This document shows positions 18,227 to 25,733 of a stretch of 64,000 nucleotides of DNA, piece after piece. A model generated the notes under the pieces. It saw only the letters and a list, made by a program, of their open reading frames with translations. It ran no database searches and was not told the DNA's origin. The stretch lies in contig NZ_CP028339.1 in the NCBI RefSeq assembly GCF_003030465.1, positions 1,116,001 through 1,180,000 of the forward strand, given 5' to 3'. The first letter of the stretch is position 1; each line of letters starts with the position of its first letter. Source of the stretch: Thauera aromatica K172. Lineage in GTDB: Bacteria; Pseudomonadota; Gammaproteobacteria; Burkholderiales; Rhodocyclaceae. A program made the translations under genes and the position numbers.

Positions 18227-20140
18227 TTACTGACCGCGCATGAAGAAGCGGTCGAGCTCGGCGAGGCTCAGTTGGGTCCAGGTCGGACGACCGTGGTTGC
18301 ACTGGTCGGCGCGTTCGGTCGCTTCCATGTCGCGCAGCAGGGCGTTCATCTCGGGGAGGGTGAGCTGGCGGTTGGCGCGCACCGCGCCATGGCAGGCCAT
18401 GGTGGCGAGCAACGCGTTGCGGCGTGCGGCGACCACTTCGGTGGCGGGGTATTCGCGCAGTTCCTGCAGCAGCTGGCGCATCAGCTCGGCGACCGGGGCC
18501 GAGGCGAGCAAGGCCGGGACGCTGCGCACCGCCAACTCCTGCGGGCCGGCGGCGCCAACGTCGAACCCCATGGCGGAGAGCACTTCGCTGCACTCGTCGG
18601 CGGCGGCAAGGTCCTTCGCGTCCACCGAGAAGACCGCCGGGATCAGCAGGCGTTGCACCGCCGGGCGGCCGTCGAGCACGGTCTTGAGCTTCTCGTAGAG
18701 GATGCGCTCGTGGGCCGCATGCATGTCCACCAGCACCAGGCCGGCGCTGTTCTGGGCGAGGATGTAGATGCCGTGCAGCTGGGCGAGGGCGAAGCCGAGC
18801 GGGGGCGAGCCGTCGCTCGCGAGCGAGGACGGGGGCGTGCTTCCGGTGCTGCGCCATTCGCCGTCCCGCGGGTTTTCCGCGGTGCCGCCGGATCGGGCGC
18901 CGGTACCGGCGGCTGCCGCGGTCGCGTTTTCGGGCAGCCCGATGGGGGGCGCAGGGCGGGCGCCGGCGGCGAAATCGAAGTATGCGCGGCTGGACGGCTC
19001 CATCGCCAGCCGGCCCTGCTGCGCGGCGACCGCTGGCCAGGCGTGCACCGGCGGACGGGTGGTGGGCGGCGGCGAGGCCGCGGGGGTTTCCGCGGCCGGC
19101 CCGCCGTCGGCCTGTGCTCCGTCCGCTCGGGCGCGGCCTTGCGGGGGGATGGCGAACCCCGCACCGGATTCCGCCAGCGTGCGCTCGAGCGCGTGATAGA
19201 CGAACTGATGCACCGCGCGTGCTTCGCGAAAGCGCACCTCGATCTTCGCCGGATGGACGTTGACATCCACCCCGGCAGGATCGATGTCGAGGAACAGCGC
19301 GTAGGCCGGGTGGCGGCTGCCGTGCAGGATGTCGGCATAGGCTTCGCGCACCGCATGGGTCAGCAGCTTGTCGCGGACGAAGCGGCTATTGACAAAGAAA
19401 TACTGCGCGTCGCGGCTACTGCGGGAGTAGGCCGGCAGCGAGGCGAAGCCGGTGAGGCGCAGTGGGCCGGCATCGGCCGTCACTTCGCGCGCATGCTGGA
19501 GGAAGTCGTCGCCCATCAGCGCCGCCACCCGCGCGGCGACGGAGCCAGGGGGCAGGCGGTGGATGACGCGGCCGTTGTGCGACAGCTGCAGGCCGATCTC
19601 GGGCCGTGCCAGGGCGACGCGGCGGAACATGTCGTCGCAATGGGCGTACTCGGTGGCTTCGCGCTTGAGAAACTTGCGTCGTGCCGGAGTGTTGTAATAC
19701 AGATCGGCGACGTCCACCACGGTGCCCTGGTTGAGCGCCGCCGGTGCCAGGCTGCGCTCGTCGCCATCGATGCGCCAGGCGTGGGCGGCGCCTTCGGCGC
19801 GGCTGGTGAGGGTGGTGCGCGCCACTGCGGCGATCGCCGCCAGTGCCTCGCCGCGAAAGCCCATGGTGGCGACGTGTTCGAGGTCGTCGAGGCTGGCGAT
19901 CTTGCTGGTGGCGTGGCGTTCGAGAGCGAGGGCGAGGTCGTCGCGCTCGATGCCGCAGCCGTCGTCGGTGACGCGGATGCGGCGTACGCCGCCCTGTTCG
20001 AGCTGGACCTCGATCGCGCGCGCTCCGGCGTCGACGGCGTTTTCCAGCACTTCCTTGAGCACCGACGCGGGGCGGTCGACGACTTCGCCGGCGGCGATCT
20101 GGTTGACGAGCAGGTCGGGCAGGGGATGGATGCGGGACAT
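18227..20140 (-). CDS. mutL: DNA mismatch repair protein MutL
   Basis: The 637-residue protein couples MutS mismatch recognition to strand incision. The N-terminal GHKL ATPase domain shows ENAVDAGA, DDGCGI and MGFRGEAL, followed by DVNVHPAK near 287. A proline/alanine-rich linker (~345-450) precedes the C-terminal dimerisation domain. That domain contains DMHAAHERILYE, which corresponds to the DQHAxxExxxxE endonuclease motif with Met for Gln, and QCNHGRPTW, the CPHGRP-like motif. This predicts an endonuclease-type MutL as in bacteria without MutH. A minus-strand -10 (TATAAT, 20172-20167) lies upstream. Confidence 0.97.
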   Translation of the reverse strand: MSRIHPLPDLLVNQIAAGEVVDRPASVLKEVLENAVDAGARAIEVQLEQGGVRRIRVTDDGCGIERDDLALALERHATSKIASLDDLEHVATMGFRGEALAAIAAVARTTLTSRAEGAAHAWRIDGDERSLAPAALNQGTVVDVADLYYNTPARRKFLKREATEYAHCDDMFRRVALARPEIGLQLSHNGRVIHRLPPGSVAARVAALMGDDFLQHAREVTADAGPLRLTGFASLPAYSRSSRDAQYFFVNSRFVRDKLLTHAVREAYADILHGSRHPAYALFLDIDPAGVDVNVHPAKIEVRFREARAVHQFVYHALERTLAESGAGFAIPPQGRARADGAQADGGPAAETPAASPPPTTRPPVHAWPAVAAQQGRLAMEPSSRAYFDFAAGARPAPPIGLPENATAAAAGTGARSGGTAENPRDGEWRSTGSTPPSSLASDGSPPLGFALAQLHGIYILAQNSAGLVLVDMHAAHERILYEKLKTVLDGRPAVQRLLIPAVFSVDAKDLAAADECSEVLSAMGFDVGAAGPQELAVRSVPALLASAPVAELMRQLLQELREYPATEVVAARRNALLATMACHGAVRANRQLTLPEMNALLRDMEATERADQCNHGRPTWTQLSLAELDRFFMRGQ

Positions 20141-20291
20141 GGGGCGGGGCCGGGGCGGAACGGCACATTATACAAGGGGCCGAAAACCGCTTTGCGTCGC
20201 GCGGCGGCGGTGAACTTTTTCCGATGCACACCGGTCCGCCGTCTACAATGCGGCCCGGTCCTGTCCCGCCCTTTTCCCTCCTCGCCTTCCC

Positions 20292-20948
20292 ATGAAATCC
20301 ATCGTCATCCTCATTTCCGGCCGCGGCAGCAACATGGAAGCGATCGTGCGCGCCAGGATCCCCGGCGCCCGCATCGCCGCGGTGATCAGCAACCGGCCTG
20401 CGGCCGGCGGTCTGGCCTTCGCCCAGGCGCATGGCATCGCCACCGCGGTGGTCGATCACACCGCCCATGCCGAGCGCACGGACTTCGATGCCGCGCTGGC
20501 GGCCTGCATCGACACCCATGCCCCCGACCTGGTGGTGCTTGCCGGCTTCATGCGCCTGCTGACCCCGGCTTTCGTGCAGCGCTACGAAGGGCGCCTGCTC
20601 AACATCCACCCCTCGCTGCTGCCCGCCTTCCCGGGCCTGCATACCCACCGCCAGGCGATCGAGACCGGCGTGCGCGTGCATGGTGCGACCGTGCATTTCG
20701 TCACCGCGGCGCTCGACTGCGGTCCGATCGTCATCCAGGCGGCGGTGCCGGTGCTGCCGGACGACGACGAGGCGACGCTGGCGGCGCGCGTGCTGGCGCA
20801 GGAGCACCGGATCTACCCGCAGGCGGTGCGCTGGTTCGTCGACGGCCGGCTGGCGATCGACGACCGGGGCCGGGTCCGGGTGCGCGGTGTGCGCCTCGAT
20901 GAGGTCGGGTGCACGGTGCCGCCGCTCGAGACCGGGGAGGCGGACTGA
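20292..20948 (+). CDS. purN: Phosphoribosylglycinamide formyltransferase PurN
   Basis: The 218-residue enzyme transfers a formyl group from 10-formyl-THF to GAR in purine synthesis. ISGRGSNMEAI at 9-19 is the phosphate-binding loop. NIHPSLLPAFPG contains the catalytic Asn and His near 105-107, and the catalytic Asp follows in TAALDCGPIVIQ near 141. The length is standard. A TACAAT -10-like element lies at 20244-20249. The stop overlaps the next start by one base, so the DUF3108 gene is cotranscribed, an arrangement I have seen described in other betaproteobacteria. Confidence 0.97.
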   Translation: MKSIVILISGRGSNMEAIVRARIPGARIAAVISNRPAAGGLAFAQAHGIATAVVDHTAHAERTDFDAALAACIDTHAPDLVVLAGFMRLLTPAFVQRYEGRLLNIHPSLLPAFPGLHTHRQAIETGVRVHGATVHFVTAALDCGPIVIQAAVPVLPDDDEATLAARVLAQEHRIYPQAVRWFVDGRLAIDDRGRVRVRGVRLDEVGCTVPPLETGEAD

Positions 20949-21709
20949 TGCTGCGGCGCGCGCTGGCGGGCTTGCTCCTGATCGGCGCGGCGGTGCTGCC
21001 GCTGCAGGTCCGGGCCGCAACTGCCGAACCGCCGGCGGCGGGCAGCATCGGTTTCGACGTGCATTACGGTGAACGCGGCTTCAAGGTGGGCGAAGCGCTG
21101 CATCAGTGGCATATCGGCGAGACCCGCTACGAGCTGCGGCTGAATCTGGAGGCGAGCGGGCTGGCGGGCTTGTTCGGGCTCCAGTACGAGCAGCGCAGCA
21201 CCGGCGCCATCGACCGTCACGGCCTGCGCCCCGAGCGCTTCAGCGTCGAGCAGCGCGGGCGCAAGCCCGAAAGCGCCCACTTTGACTGGATAGCGGGCCG
21301 GGTCAGCATCCGCCGTGACGGCACCGAGCGGCGCTCGGGCGAGATCCGCCCCGGTGATCAGGATCTGCTCAGCCTGTGGCACCAGGCGCGTCGCGTCGCG
21401 CGCTCGGGCAAGAGCGCCACCGTGGCGGTAGCGACGAGCAAGAGCCTCAAGCAGGCGACGCTGGAAGTGCTCGGCGAGGAAGTGCTGGAACTGCCGATCG
21501 GCCGTGTCGCGGCCGTGCGCATGAGAGCCTACGCTGCGGATGGGGGGCTCGACATCGGCATCTGGCTGTCGCGGGAGCACGGGCTGCTGCCGGTGCGCAT
21601 CCGCATCGAGGATGAGAAGGGCGCGGTGCTCGACCAGCGCGCGGCACGGATCGAGTTCGGTCCCGCCGGCGAGGCGGCCCGAGCGAACAAGAATTCGAAC
21701 AAGAACTGA
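20948..21709 (+). CDS. DUF3108 family periplasmic protein
   Basis: The 253-residue protein starts at an ATG overlapping purN's TGA. A signal peptide (~1-24, cleavage after QVRA) points to the periplasm. The mature part is beta-rich, with YELRLNLEASGLAGLFGLQYEQRSTG and a C-terminal WLSREHGLLPVRIRIEDEKG typical of DUF3108. The function is unknown; some relatives bind at the outer membrane. The tail ends in an Asn/Lys-rich ANKNSNKN. It lies between purN and an rRNA-methyltransferase-like gene in one run of plus-strand genes. Confidence 0.8.
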   Translation: MLRRALAGLLLIGAAVLPLQVRAATAEPPAAGSIGFDVHYGERGFKVGEALHQWHIGETRYELRLNLEASGLAGLFGLQYEQRSTGAIDRHGLRPERFSVEQRGRKPESAHFDWIAGRVSIRRDGTERRSGEIRPGDQDLLSLWHQARRVARSGKSATVAVATSKSLKQATLEVLGEEVLELPIGRVAAVRMRAYAADGGLDIGIWLSREHGLLPVRIRIEDEKGAVLDQRAARIEFGPAGEAARANKNSNKN

Positions 21710-21722
21710 GCACACCGGATAT

Positions 21723-23021
21723 ATGAACCGACCGACCAAGACCAAGGCGCCCGAAGGGGCCGTTTCCCGCCCGCTCTTCATTCACGCCACCCAGGCGCTG
21801 GGTGCGGTGCTGACTTTCGAACACCCGGCCGACGCGGTGCTGTCACGCCACTTTCGCGACAATCGTGAACTCGGTCATCGCGACCGTGGCTTCATCGCCG
21901 AGTCGATCTACGGCGTGCTGCGCCGGCTGCGCTGGCTGCGCCGGCTGGCCGGCGACGAGGCGACCCCGCGCATGCTGCTGCTGGCCTGGCTGGCGCGCGG
22001 TGAAGGCTGGCCGATGCGGAACTTCGAAGGCCTGGCGAGCGCGACCGAGCGCGACTGGGTGGCGACGCTGAAAGCGGCCGAGCCGGGCGCGATGTCGCTC
22101 GCCGAGCGCGCCGATCTGCCCGACTGGCTGGCCGAGCGCCTGCTCGCGCAGATGAGCGAGGACGAGCTGCTGGCGCTCGCCCACGGGCTCAACCGTGCGG
22201 CGCCGCTCGATCTGCGGGTGAACCTGCTCAAAGCCGACCGCGACGCGGTGCTCGCCCGTTTCCAGGCCGATGGAATCGGTGCGAGCGCGGGGCGGCTGTC
22301 GCCGCAGGCAATCCGCCTGGCGGGCAAGCCGGCGCTGCAAAAGCACCCCCTGTTCGTCGACGGCAGCTTCGAAGTGCAGGATGAAGGCAGCCAGCTGCTC
22401 GGCCTGCTGGTGCAGCCCCGGCGCGGCGAGCTGGTGGTCGATTTCTGCGCCGGTGCCGGCGGCAAGACCTTGCAGCTGGGAGCGATGATGCGCTCGAGCG
22501 GGCGGCTGTACGCCTTCGACGTGTCCGACAAGCGCCTGGCCAAGCTCAAGCCGCGGATGGCGCGCGCCGGGCTGTCGAATGTGCATCCGGTGCTGATCGC
22601 GCACGAGAACGACGCCAAGGTCAAGCGTCTGGCGGGCAAGGCCGACCGCGTGCTGGTCGATGCGCCGTGCACCGGGCTGGGCACGCTGCGCCGCAATCCC
22701 GACCTGAAGTGGCGCCAGTCGCCGGCCGCGGTCGCCGAAATGACCGCCAAGCAAGGCGCCATCCTCGCTGCTGCCGCGCGCCTGGTGCGTCCCGGCGGGC
22801 GCCTGGTGTATGCGACCTGCAGCCTGCTCGCGGAAGAAAACGACGGCGTGGTCGACGCCTTCCTTGCCGCCCATCCGGAGTTTCGCGTGTGCTCGGCGCA
22901 GGACATCCTGTCCAGGCAGGGCGTCGCACTCGAGACCGGCGAGCGTCTGCGCCTGCTGCCGCAGGTCCATGACACCGACGGTTTTTTCGCCGCGGTGATG
23001 GAGCGCGCCGGCGGTGCCTGA
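21723..23021 (+). CDS. RsmB/NOP2-family RNA (cytosine-C5) methyltransferase
   Basis: The 432-residue protein has an N-terminal NusB-like/targeting region (~1-150) and a SAM-dependent methyltransferase core. VDFCAGAGGKTLQLGAMM near 238 binds SAM, DAPCTGLGTLRRNPDLKW near 315 holds the first catalytic cysteine, and YATCSLLAEENDGVV near 365 holds the nucleophilic cysteine. The family methylates C5 of cytosine in rRNA or tRNA. The position specificity (m5C967 for RsmB) is not certain. It overlaps the next gene by 8 bp. Confidence 0.92.
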   Translation: MNRPTKTKAPEGAVSRPLFIHATQALGAVLTFEHPADAVLSRHFRDNRELGHRDRGFIAESIYGVLRRLRWLRRLAGDEATPRMLLLAWLARGEGWPMRNFEGLASATERDWVATLKAAEPGAMSLAERADLPDWLAERLLAQMSEDELLALAHGLNRAAPLDLRVNLLKADRDAVLARFQADGIGASAGRLSPQAIRLAGKPALQKHPLFVDGSFEVQDEGSQLLGLLVQPRRGELVVDFCAGAGGKTLQLGAMMRSSGRLYAFDVSDKRLAKLKPRMARAGLSNVHPVLIAHENDAKVKRLAGKADRVLVDAPCTGLGTLRRNPDLKWRQSPAAVAEMTAKQGAILAAAARLVRPGGRLVYATCSLLAEENDGVVDAFLAAHPEFRVCSAQDILSRQGVALETGERLRLLPQVHDTDGFFAAVMERAGGA

Positions 23022-23613
23022 GGCGCGCGGCGCACGCATCGCCGGCTTGGCACTGGCGGCGAGGGGGCTGTGCGCACTGCTGGCGGTGGCGGCCAGCGCC
23101 GGTCTTCAGGCGAGCCAGCGCTTTGCCGCGCGCGGCGAGATCGAACTCGCGTTCGTGCCCGGTGACGAGGCCGAGAAGCTCGTCCTCGACGTCATCCGCC
23201 GCGCCCGGCACAGCCTCGAGGTGCAGGCCTACGTGTTCACCAGCCAGCCGGTCGCCGACGCCATGGTCGCGGCCCATCGCCGCGGAGTGAAGGTCGAGGT
23301 GCTGGCCGACGCGAAGATGAACCGGCAGGGCAAGGGCAAGGCGATTCCGCGCCTGCTCGCCGCCGGGGTGCCGGTGGCGTTCGAGACCCAGTACGCCGCG
23401 GCCCACAACAAGGTGCTGATCGCCGATGCGGAAGGGCCGGGGTGTGCGGTGCTGACCGGTTCCTACAACTTCACCTGGTCGGCGCGCGAGCGTAATGCCG
23501 AAAACCTGCTGGTGCTGCGCGACCATTGCGCGCTCGCCCGCGCCTACCGTGACAACTGGCGGCGCCACCGCGCCGAGGCGACGCCGGTGAAGTCGCTGCC
23601 GTGGCGGCGCTGA
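23014..23613 (+). CDS. Secreted phospholipase D-family (Nuc-like) protein with one HKD motif
   Basis: The 199-residue protein has a GTG start overlapping the end of the methyltransferase gene and an N-terminal hydrophobic signal (~10-34). A single HKD motif is present (His131, Lys133, Asp138), followed by GSYNFTWSARERNAENLLVL with Asn152 and Glu163. This matches the small Nuc-type PLD proteins that work as dimers with one HKD each. They can cleave nucleic acids or phosphodiesters, and the substrate here is not known. Its last codons are duplicated imperfectly just downstream. Confidence 0.85.
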   Translation: MPEARGARIAGLALAARGLCALLAVAASAGLQASQRFAARGEIELAFVPGDEAEKLVLDVIRRARHSLEVQAYVFTSQPVADAMVAAHRRGVKVEVLADAKMNRQGKGKAIPRLLAAGVPVAFETQYAAAHNKVLIADAEGPGCAVLTGSYNFTWSARERNAENLLVLRDHCALARAYRDNWRRHRAEATPVKSLPWRR

Positions 23614-23692
23614 CCGCGCGCGGAAATGACCAGGTAACCGGGGTGGCGAGCAGCGCTGCCGTGGGGCGGCGCTGACTGCGTGCGGAGGTGAC
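23595..23692 (+). repeat. Imperfect direct repeat of the PLD gene's 3' end
   Basis: The 36 bases at 23595-23630, which include the stop codon, recur at 23655-23692 with a few substitutions and a 2-base gain. Both start GCTGCCGTGG and end in TGAC. The second copy is non-coding. A local duplication is the simplest reading. Confidence 0.7.
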
Positions 23693-23695
23693 GCT

Positions 23696-23725
23696 GGCCC
23701 CCGAGTGGACGCCGGCCCCCGAGTG
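23696..23725 (+). repeat. Twelve-base direct repeat
   Basis: GGCCCCCGAGTG occurs at 23696-23707 and again at 23714-23725, separated by six bases. It continues the repetitive tract between the PLD gene and queD. No function is apparent. Confidence 0.6.
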
Positions 23726-23756
23726 CGCTGACCGGTGAGGCGCTGTCGCGCCGGAT

Positions 23757-24200
23757 TCAGCTGCGGAGGGCGTCGGCCCAGCAGTTCGGCGTTTCGTACA
23801 GGCGCACGCGTTCGAGGCGCAGATGGTTGCCGTAGCTGTCGTGGTACGCAGGGTCGAGGATGCGGAAGGCTTCGGCCGCCAGGTTCTCCGCGGTGGGAAC
23901 GACGTCGAGCACCACGGTCTTGTGTCCGGGTAGCGAGGCGAGAAAGTCGAGGACCTTGCAGTCCTGGCGGTAGACGAGGAAAGCATGGTCCCAGCGCTCG
24001 ACCACCAGCGCGTTGGCGATGCGCTTGACGTCGGCGAAGTCCATTACCATGCCGTTGACCGGCAGGCCGTCGGCCTCGATGATTTCGCCCGAGAGGGTGA
24101 CTTCGAGCGCGTAGCGGTGGCCGTGGAGGTGGCGGCACTGGCTGGCATGATCGGGAATCCGGTGTCCGGCGTCGAATTCGAGGCGGCGGGTGATGCGCAT
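23757..24200 (-). CDS. queD: 6-carboxy-5,6,7,8-tetrahydropterin synthase QueD
   Basis: The 147-residue enzyme makes 6-carboxytetrahydropterin from dihydroneopterin triphosphate in queuosine/7-deazaguanine synthesis. FDAGHRIPDHASQCRHLHGHRY supplies the catalytic Cys22 and the zinc ligands His13, His26 and His28. VMDFADVK, DHAFL and PTAENLA near 105 complete the family pattern. A minus-strand -10 (TATAAT at 24232-24227) lies 26 bp before the start. The divergent radical SAM gene next door invites the idea of QueE, but its motif and length do not fit QueE well. Confidence 0.95.
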   Translation of the reverse strand: MRITRRLEFDAGHRIPDHASQCRHLHGHRYALEVTLSGEIIEADGLPVNGMVMDFADVKRIANALVVERWDHAFLVYRQDCKVLDFLASLPGHKTVVLDVVPTAENLAAEAFRILDPAYHDSYGNHLRLERVRLYETPNCWADALRS

Positions 24201-24287
24201 GGCGACTCTCGTGAACTGGGCGGCGGATTATATCACCGGCCGTTTCCGGTCTGGCCCGGAGCGGTTTTGCAAGTCTTTGAGCGAGCG

Positions 24288-25166
24288 ATGAATTCTTCTG
24301 TTTCCGGAGAGGGGGCGAGGGCCGGCAGGCTCAGCGTCCGCAACCATGACCGCGATCTGGCCGGGCTGACCTACGTCTATCCGGTGTTGTCGCGACGGGC
24401 CGGCGGGGTCTCGATCGGGATCAACCTGAATCCGAACAACGCCTGCAACTGGCACTGCGCTTACTGCCAGGTGCCCGGACTGGTGCGCGGCAAGGCGCCG
24501 GCGATCGATCTCGCCCGGCTGGAAGACGAACTGCACGGTTTCATCGATGACCTGCTCCATGGCGACTGGATGGAGCGCTTCGTTCCCGAAGGCGCACGGG
24601 TGATCCGTGACATCGCCTTTTCCGGCAACGGCGAGCCGACCAGCGCGGTGGAGTTTGCGGAGGCGGTGGACCGGGTGGCGCGCGTGCGGGAGGCGTTCGG
24701 CCTCGCCAGTGCGGCGGTGCCGCTGCGGCTGATTACCAACGGCAGCCTGATGGCGCAGGCCCGAGTGCAGGAGGGCGTGCGCCGGCTCGCGCAGGCAGGG
24801 GGCGAGGTGTGGTTCAAGGTCGATGGCGGCAGCGCGGCGGCGATCGAGCGCATCAACGGGGTGCGGCTGGAGCCGGCTGCGGTCGCACGCAACCTGGCGT
24901 GCTGTGCGCAGTTGTGCCCCACCTGGGTGCAAACCTGCATGTTCCGCTGGAACGGCGCGGCCCCCACGACCGGGGAGATCGACGACTACCTCGCGCTGCT
25001 CGAGGCGGCCGGTATCGATAGGCTGGAGGGTGTGCTGCTGTACGGCATCGCCCGCCCGTCGATGCAGCCGGAGGCGGTGCATCTGGCGCCGCTGAGTGCG
25101 GCCGAGCTGGAAGCGATCGGGGACCGGATCGAAAAAAAAGGGCTGACGGTTCGCGTCAGCCCCTGA
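24288..25166 (+). CDS. Radical SAM protein of unassigned function
   Basis: The 292-residue protein has the CxxxCxxC cluster motif as Cys53, Cys57, Cys60 (NACNWHCAYCQ), which binds the 4Fe-4S cluster used to cleave SAM. IAFSGNGEPTS near 110 is the glycine-rich SAM motif, and LRLITNGSLM near 145 follows the usual barrel order. The general layout recalls wyosine-synthase-like (COG0731) proteins rather than QueE, which is shorter and carries CxxxCxWC. It is divergent from queD, so a link to modified-base chemistry is possible but unproven. Its 3' end contains the terminator of the convergent regulator gene. Confidence 0.8.
   Translation: MNSSVSGEGARAGRLSVRNHDRDLAGLTYVYPVLSRRAGGVSIGINLNPNNACNWHCAYCQVPGLVRGKAPAIDLARLEDELHGFIDDLLHGDWMERFVPEGARVIRDIAFSGNGEPTSAVEFAEAVDRVARVREAFGLASAAVPLRLITNGSLMAQARVQEGVRRLAQAGGEVWFKVDGGSAAAIERINGVRLEPAAVARNLACCAQLCPTWVQTCMFRWNGAAPTTGEIDDYLALLEAAGIDRLEGVLLYGIARPSMQPEAVHLAPLSAAELEAIGDRIEKKGLTVRVSP
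25132..25162 (-). terminator. Terminator of the XRE-type regulator gene, inside the radical SAM 3' end
   Basis: Arms GGGCTGACG (25140-25148) and CGTCAGCCC (25154-25162) flank a 5-nt loop, and on the minus strand eight T follow (25139-25132). It serves the regulator whose stop is at 25182. The hairpin occupies the last codons of the opposite-strand radical SAM gene. Confidence 0.85.
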
Positions 25167-25181
25167 TGCGCCGGCATGCGC

Positions 25182-25478
25182 TCAGCGCTCCTTGCGCTTG
25201 CTGCGCGCCTCCTTCTTTAGTGTCTTGTACAGTTCCGGGTTCGTCGTCTTGAGATATTCTGCAACTTCGACATCGTCGCGCTTGACCTTGTTGATGTCGA
25301 TCTGTTCGACGTGGACCAGGCGAAGCAGCGCCTGTACCGGGCGGGGGATGTTGCGGCCGCTTTCGTAGCGGGATCCGCCGCTTTGGGTGACGCCGATCTT
25401 CGACCAGAACTGGGACTGATTCAGACCCAGCTTCCGGCGGATTTCGCGGACGTCCAGTTTTTCGGTAGCTTTCATCAT
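25182..25478 (-). CDS. Small XRE/Cro-type helix-turn-helix regulator
   Basis: The 98-residue protein carries a helix-turn-helix at ~17-42 (LGLNQSQFWSKIGVTQSGGSRYESG) followed by NIPRPVQALLRLVHV. This pattern also occurs in the antitoxin halves of MqsA-like pairs, but no toxin gene is adjacent. The C-terminal ~35 residues are lysine-rich and charged. A strong ribosome site GAGGAAA precedes the start ATG at 25478. A perfect 20-bp palindrome lies 69 bp upstream and is a good candidate for its own operator. It is divergent from lysC. Confidence 0.85.
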   Translation of the reverse strand: MMKATEKLDVREIRRKLGLNQSQFWSKIGVTQSGGSRYESGRNIPRPVQALLRLVHVEQIDINKVKRDDVEVAEYLKTTNPELYKTLKKEARSKRKER

Positions 25479-25546
25479 CGTTTCCTCATGTTTGCGCCGG
25501 CGATGCCTTGGGGGGCAGGCTTTATCCGCACAGCCGCTACGTTTTT

Positions 25547-25566
25547 CCTATGACTTAAGTCATAGG
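25547..25566. promoter_or_regulatory. Perfect 20-bp palindrome between regulator gene and lysC
   Basis: The half-site CCTATGACTT (25547-25556) is followed immediately by its exact reverse complement (25557-25566). The surrounding 100 bp are AT-rich compared with the rest of the window. Its place between two divergent genes suggests an operator, most simply for the XRE protein. Confidence 0.7.
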
Positions 25567-25733
25567 GCGTATGAAGTATAGATCACTATTCGCTCAACAT
25601 ACAATATCGATTTTGGCGGTTTTAATGAAACTTGCAAAAAATAACCTGCGCAAGCGTAGTTTCCGAGGTCGAGCAAAAGTTTCCGCCTTTCGCTAGAATC
25701 CCCTGCTTTATCCACTGGCACTTGGATACGACA

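Noticed and set aside
24288-25166. Radical SAM gene as QueE, because it faces queD
   Set aside because: QueE is shorter and has a different cysteine motif context; the wording here is closer to wyosine-synthase-like radical SAM proteins, so no queuosine role is claimed.
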